Assembly: GCF_004123835.1 (NCBI RefSeq)
Contig: NZ_MZMU01000012.1
Coordinates: forward strand, 310,001 to 374,000
Length of the DNA: 64,000 nt
Direction of reading: 5' to 3'
Origin: Rhizobium leguminosarum
Lineage (GTDB): Bacteria > Pseudomonadota > Alphaproteobacteria > Rhizobiales > Rhizobiaceae
The notes beneath the pieces are model-generated. The model had not been told where the DNA came from. It did no database searches and saw nothing but the letters and a program-made list of their open reading frames with translations. Of the stretch, positions 61,051 through 64,000 are shown one piece after another (position 1 is the stretch's first letter; the number at the start of each line of letters is the position of its first letter). A program made the position numbers and the translations under genes.

Positions 61051-61275
61051 TCTCTTCTCCCCAGCGGGGAGAAGGTGCCGGCAGGCGGATGAGGGGGCCA
61101 CACGGGACATCTTTTCCGTGATAGTCTATTCCCCGCCACCGCAATGTTGCATCGTGAATACGGTCGCGACGATACCAACGCGGCTTAAGCTCGCATAAGG
61201 ATCGTTGGAAAGACCGGCGTCGCCGGCCCCCTCATCCGCCCTACGGGCACCTTCTCCCCGCTGGGGGAGAAGAGG
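61051..61275. repeat. Inverted-arm palindromic repeat, copy 3 (RIME-like)
   Basis: Left arm 61051-61098 and right arm 61226-61275 share TTCTCCCCAGCGGGGAGAAG, GGCGGATGAGGGGGC and complements with copies 1 and 2. The 127-bp core between the arms differs from theirs. It fills much of the 368-bp gap after ilvH, which otherwise holds no gene. Confidence 0.75.
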
Positions 61276-61321
61276 GAATCGAGAGGTCGCGGCATATAAC
61301 CGGATAGGCGTGAATAGTCTG

Positions 61322-61357
61322 AGCCGCTGGAGATCAAAGCATCTCCAGCGGCTTTTT
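61322..61357 (+). terminator. Forward-strand terminator overlapping the end of a minus-strand gene
   Basis: AGCCGCTGGAGAT (61322-61334) and ATCTCCAGCGGCT (61341-61353) form a perfect 13-bp stem with a CAAAGC loop, followed by TTTT (61354-61357). It acts on plus-strand transcripts, probably read-through from ilvIH. Its stem and loop cover the last codons and stop of the minus-strand reductase (stop at 61334-61336). Confidence 0.85.
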
Positions 61358-62182
61358 CTTTGTGGGCGGCGGAAAGGCAGCGTCGAGGGCATCCCAGTCG
61401 TCGTTGGTGATATCAAGCGAGACGCAGTCGCGGTTTTCTGCCGCGCGTTCGGCATTCGAGGTCTTCGGGATGACGATGACGCCATCGCGTTCCAGTAGGA
61501 AGGCGAGCGCCAGCTGGGCGGGTGTCGCCTGATAGGCCTTGGCGATGCGGATCAGTTCGGGATGGTGCAGGATATGTCCCTGGTCGATCGGCGAATAGGC
61601 CATGACGAGAATGCCGCGGTTCTGGCACCAGGGCAGCAGATCGAATTCGATGCCGCGGTGGGAGAGATTGTAGAGCACCTGGTTGGCGGCGACATTGGCG
61701 CCGTCGGGCACGCGGAGCAGTTCCTCCATGTCGTCGGTGTCGAAGTTGGAGACGCCCCAGGCGCCGATCTTGCCGGATGCCTTGAGTGTTTCGAAGGCCG
61801 CGATGGTCTCAGTGAGCGGATAGTTGCCTCGCCAATGCAGCAGATAGAGATCGATACGATCGGTGCCTAGCCGTTCGAGACTGCGCTCGCAGGCCTCGAT
61901 CGTGCCTTTCAGGCTGGCATTCCAGGGATAGACCTTACTGACGATGAAGACCTCGTCGCGCCGGCCCCTGATCGCCTGGCCGACGATCTCTTCAGCGCCA
62001 CCGTCGCCATACATTTCGGCGGTGTCGATCAGCGTCATGCCGAGATCGATGCCGGCCTTGAGGCTTTCGATCTCGGCCTTGGCATGGCCGGCATCCTCGC
62101 CCATGGCCCAGGTTCCCTGGCCGAGCGCCGGCACTTGCGCGCCGTTCGGGAAGGTGATCGTCGGGATCGGGTCGTCTTGCAT
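61334..62182 (-). CDS. Aldo/keto reductase
   Basis: A 282-residue aldo/keto reductase of the 2,5-diketogluconate reductase type. Catalytic segments are LIDTAEMYGDGGAEEIVG, VYPWNASLKGTIE, LYLLHWRG and IAKAYQATPAQLALAFLL. The ATG at 62182 (MQDDPIP) has GGAAAAG upstream; an in-frame ATG at 62194 exists. It is divergent from the LysE gene at 62335, 152 bp away. Its 3' end overlaps the plus-strand terminator. Confidence 0.92.
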   Translation of the reverse strand: MQDDPIPTITFPNGAQVPALGQGTWAMGEDAGHAKAEIESLKAGIDLGMTLIDTAEMYGDGGAEEIVGQAIRGRRDEVFIVSKVYPWNASLKGTIEACERSLERLGTDRIDLYLLHWRGNYPLTETIAAFETLKASGKIGAWGVSNFDTDDMEELLRVPDGANVAANQVLYNLSHRGIEFDLLPWCQNRGILVMAYSPIDQGHILHHPELIRIAKAYQATPAQLALAFLLERDGVIVIPKTSNAERAAENRDCVSLDITNDDWDALDAAFPPPTKKKPLEML

Positions 62183-62334
62183 GATCTTTTCCATTTGGGG
62201 GAGATTGCCGCCAATTCTTATCTTTCAAGTAATCCTGTCACCATGACAATGATGCAATGGCATCAGCAATTTAGGACAGTTACATTGACCTAAATGAAAT
62301 CGGCTACGAAGGATGGCCGGTCCCGGGAGGTTTC

Positions 62335-62928
62335 ATGCCGCTGGATACGTTTCTCGCCCTCGTTCTCTTCGCCTTCACGACCTCGATCACGCCGGGGCCG
62401 AACAATATGATGCTCTTCGCATCGGGCGTGAATTTCGGTTTCCGCAGGACGATCCCGCATATGTTCGGGATCGGTGCCGGCTTCTTCGTGCTGTTGCTCG
62501 GCGTCGGCCTCGGGCTTGGCGCGTTGCTGCAAACGATACCTGTGATCTATACGGCGCTGAAGTTTGCGGGCGGCGCCTATCTCGTCTGGATCGCCTGGAA
62601 GATCGCCTCGTCGCGCTCGCTCAGCGAAGGCAGAATCGGCGCTGAGCCGATGTCGTTCCTCGCCGCCGCCGCCTTCCAGTGGGTCAACCCGAAAGCCTGG
62701 GTGATGGCGGTCACGGCAATGGCGACCTATACCAATCCGCAACTCTACCTGGTGAGCGTGCTGATCGTCGGCCTCGCTTTCGCGGCAGTCAATGTGCCCA
62801 GCGTTTCGACCTGGGCCGGCTTCGGCTCGGCGCTGAGGGAATGGCTTTCGGATCCGGTGCGACTGAAATGGTTCAATATCAGCATGGCCGTGCTGTTGGT
62901 GTTAAGCCTCTGGCCGATGCTAAAATAG
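62335..62928 (+). CDS. LysE family exporter, second copy
   Basis: A 197-residue LysE/RhtB-type exporter with five to six hydrophobic segments. The signature TTSITPGPNNMMLFASGVNFGFRR begins the first helix, and VNPKAWVMAVTAMATY is in the middle. GGGAGG precedes the ATG by four bases. The export substrate is unknown. It is convergent with a DUF2269 gene, overlapping it by nine bases. Confidence 0.9.
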   Translation: MPLDTFLALVLFAFTTSITPGPNNMMLFASGVNFGFRRTIPHMFGIGAGFFVLLLGVGLGLGALLQTIPVIYTALKFAGGAYLVWIAWKIASSRSLSEGRIGAEPMSFLAAAAFQWVNPKAWVMAVTAMATYTNPQLYLVSVLIVGLAFAAVNVPSVSTWAGFGSALREWLSDPVRLKWFNISMAVLLVLSLWPMLK

Positions 62929-63396
62929 AGTGATTGCCGGCTTCATGAGCATCAGCCAGAGAATGCCGATGACGGCGAAGAAGGCGGGAAAACCGCAGGC
63001 GAACCAGATGCGGTAAAGGCTGAAATAGGCCGGCGGCAGAGCTTTTCCCGCCGCGGCTGCGGCGCGGGCAAGATCGCGCAAGCGGATCTGGATCCAGACG
63101 ACGGGCAGCCAGAACAGGCCGGTCACGACATAAAGCAGCAGCGACAGCGCAATCCATCCCTCCGACAGTTCCCAACCGATCGACCGGGCCAGCAGATAGC
63201 CGGTCACCGGCTGGACAATGGCTGCGGTGGCGGTGAAGAGAGTATCGGCGATGACAACCGTGCTGGCGACATGGGCGATCAGGCGGGGATCGCGTGTCCA
63301 GTGCGCCATCACCATGAAAAAGGCGATGCCGGCGCCGGTGCCGAAGAGCACGGTCGCGCCGATGACATGGGCAAGCAGCAGCCATTCCTCAAGCAT
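62920..63396 (-). CDS. DUF2269 family membrane protein
   Basis: A 158-residue membrane protein of the DUF2269 family with about four hydrophobic segments (LLLAHVIGATVLFGTGAGIAFFM at the start, then LFTATAAIVQPVTGYLLA, IALSLLLYVVTGLFWLPVV and GFPAFFAVIGILWLM). A conserved His in LLLAHVIG near the N-terminus is typical. Function unknown. Its ATG overlaps the stop of the upstream SDR/DoxX-like gene by one base (TGATG), so they are translationally coupled. Confidence 0.85.
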   Translation of the reverse strand: MLEEWLLLAHVIGATVLFGTGAGIAFFMVMAHWTRDPRLIAHVASTVVIADTLFTATAAIVQPVTGYLLARSIGWELSEGWIALSLLLYVVTGLFWLPVVWIQIRLRDLARAAAAAGKALPPAYFSLYRIWFACGFPAFFAVIGILWLMLMKPAITLF

Positions 63397-64000
63397 CAGC
63401 GTTCATCCAGGGTGGCAAGTGCGGTGAGCGTCAGCAGGAGCGACGGCAGCACCTTGATGAGGGGACCAAGCGGATCGAGCCAGAGTGCGGGTTCGAGCAG
63501 GCTGGCGCCGGCAAGATAGGCGAACGACACGGCCAGCATGCCGAGAAGGGCGCGTTTCGCCAGCGGGCGAAGGAGGACGGCTACGCCGAGAGCGATGTCG
63601 ATCAGGCAGGTTGCAAGCGTCAGCGCCGTTGCTGCGGCCTCAGGCATGAACGCCAGGAAGTGCGCGGACGTCTTCTCCAGCGTCAGCAGCGGGATCAGAC
63701 CGGACAGCAGCCAGAAAAAGGATAGGCCCGATATGACGAGCGGCTTCAGAAGATAGAGCCTGGCAAACCAGAGATCCTGTACGCCGGACGGACTGGCCGA
63801 GAGTGTCGCTGCCGCGGGTGTCGTGGCAAGACCGCTCTCCGCTTTCGAGCTCCGCACGCCTTCCGACATGACAGTCATCGCCGTCGAGCGCAGCGGCGAA
63901 CGCCAGCCGAGCAGTCCTGATAGATCGGCCAGCCACGTCACCGGCCCGGCAAGCCAGCGGGGGAGAGCGAACACGCGGGCGGGTGGCAGGCCGAGCCACT
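63396..64000 (-). CDS. SDR epimerase-like protein with DoxX-like C-terminal membrane domain (partial)
   Basis: The 3' portion of a gene that continues past the window edge; the frame is open through base 64000 and reads LGLPPARVFALPRWLAGPVTW, the kind of segment found late in NAD-dependent epimerase/SDR proteins. The C-terminal 120 residues have four hydrophobic helices (VISGLSFFWLLSGLIPLL, ATALTLATCLIDIALGVAVLL, LLGMLAVSFAYLAGASLL and LLLTLTALATL) like DoxX-like domains. The internal GTG near 63974 is probably not the true start. It is coupled to the DUF2269 gene, a pairing common in alphaproteobacteria. Confidence 0.78.
   Translation of the reverse strand, partial: WLGLPPARVFALPRWLAGPVTWLADLSGLLGWRSPLRSTAMTVMSEGVRSSKAESGLATTPAAATLSASPSGVQDLWFARLYLLKPLVISGLSFFWLLSGLIPLLTLEKTSAHFLAFMPEAAATALTLATCLIDIALGVAVLLRPLAKRALLGMLAVSFAYLAGASLLEPALWLDPLGPLIKVLPSLLLTLTALATLDER

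Noticed and set aside
1..64000. CRISPR arrays, insertion sequences, prophage genes and tRNA genes
   Set aside because: I looked for regularly spaced repeats, transposase motifs, phage structural genes and tRNA cloverleaf signatures and saw none; the repeats present are short, dispersed palindromes.

Overview
The window reads as chromosomal DNA of a fast-growing alphaproteobacterium of the order Hyphomicrobiales (Rhizobiales), most likely genus Rhizobium (etli/leguminosarum/phaseoli group). I infer this from high GC content, a two-piece permuted tmRNA with the alphaproteobacterial tag ANDNYAEARLAA, the order sspB-ssrA-thyA-folA-hflK-hflC-degP-serB/miaA, and several families of short palindromic intergenic repeats typical of rhizobia. 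It is mostly housekeeping sequence. I see no prophage, insertion sequence, CRISPR array or tRNA gene.

Layout. 1-7 kb: end of an unidentified gene, ligA, a GNAT acetyltransferase, a DEDDh exonuclease, creA, cheW, a Sco-type copper chaperone and prmA. 7-19 kb: a 57-residue orphan gene with its own terminator, an M24 aminopeptidase P, azlCD, a DUF2164 gene, a GT-C-like membrane protein, a RibD-like reductase, pncA, an EF-hand protein, uvrD and a PhnB-like gene. 19-26 kb: the stress cluster prkA-yeaH-spoVR, a vapBC toxin-antitoxin pair with a palindromic promoter, and a class III adenylate cyclase with a C-terminal membrane domain. 26-33 kb: an RND efflux pair, an isolated flagellin and an OmpA-type lipoprotein. 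33-40 kb: accessory regulators and enzymes (DUF2000, AraC, AbrB-type membrane protein, LysR divergent from an aldo/keto reductase, FAD-linked oxidase). 40-53 kb: a large AsmA protein, a ribbon-helix-helix protein, a DUF4169 protein, sspB, ssrA (tmRNA), thyA, folA, hflKC, degP, a truncated BrnA-like gene, serB and miaA. 53-64 kb: a MocR-type regulator divergent from a LysE exporter and a DapA-like lyase, a HerA-like ATPase, the ilvIH operon with a leader-peptide attenuator, an aldo/keto reductase, a second LysE gene, DUF2269, and a truncated SDR/DoxX-like gene at the edge.

How genes work together. SspB (44.2-44.7 kb) is the ClpXP adaptor that recognises the tag encoded by ssrA about 150 bp away, so the two parts of trans-translation-linked proteolysis are neighbours, with HflKC and DegP quality control nearby. 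thyA and folA are consecutive steps of the thymidylate/folate cycle. IlvI and IlvH are the two subunits of acetohydroxyacid synthase, and a leader peptide rich in Ile, Leu and Val precedes them. MocR, LysE and the DapA-like enzyme look like one small amino-acid or imino-acid module of unknown substrate.

Most notable non-gene structure: a composite palindromic repeat (copies near 11.2, 34.5, 35.9 and 43.5 kb) lies flush against the 3' ends of genes and supplies their stop codons, in one case extending an AraC regulator by 13 residues. A second inverted-arm element appears at 7.1, 50.9 and 61.1 kb. serB and miaA are divergent with start codons abutting or overlapping. I did not find an obviously new multi-gene system; the strongest leads are the repeat/stop-codon association, the two orphan small genes and the MocR-LysE-DapA module.
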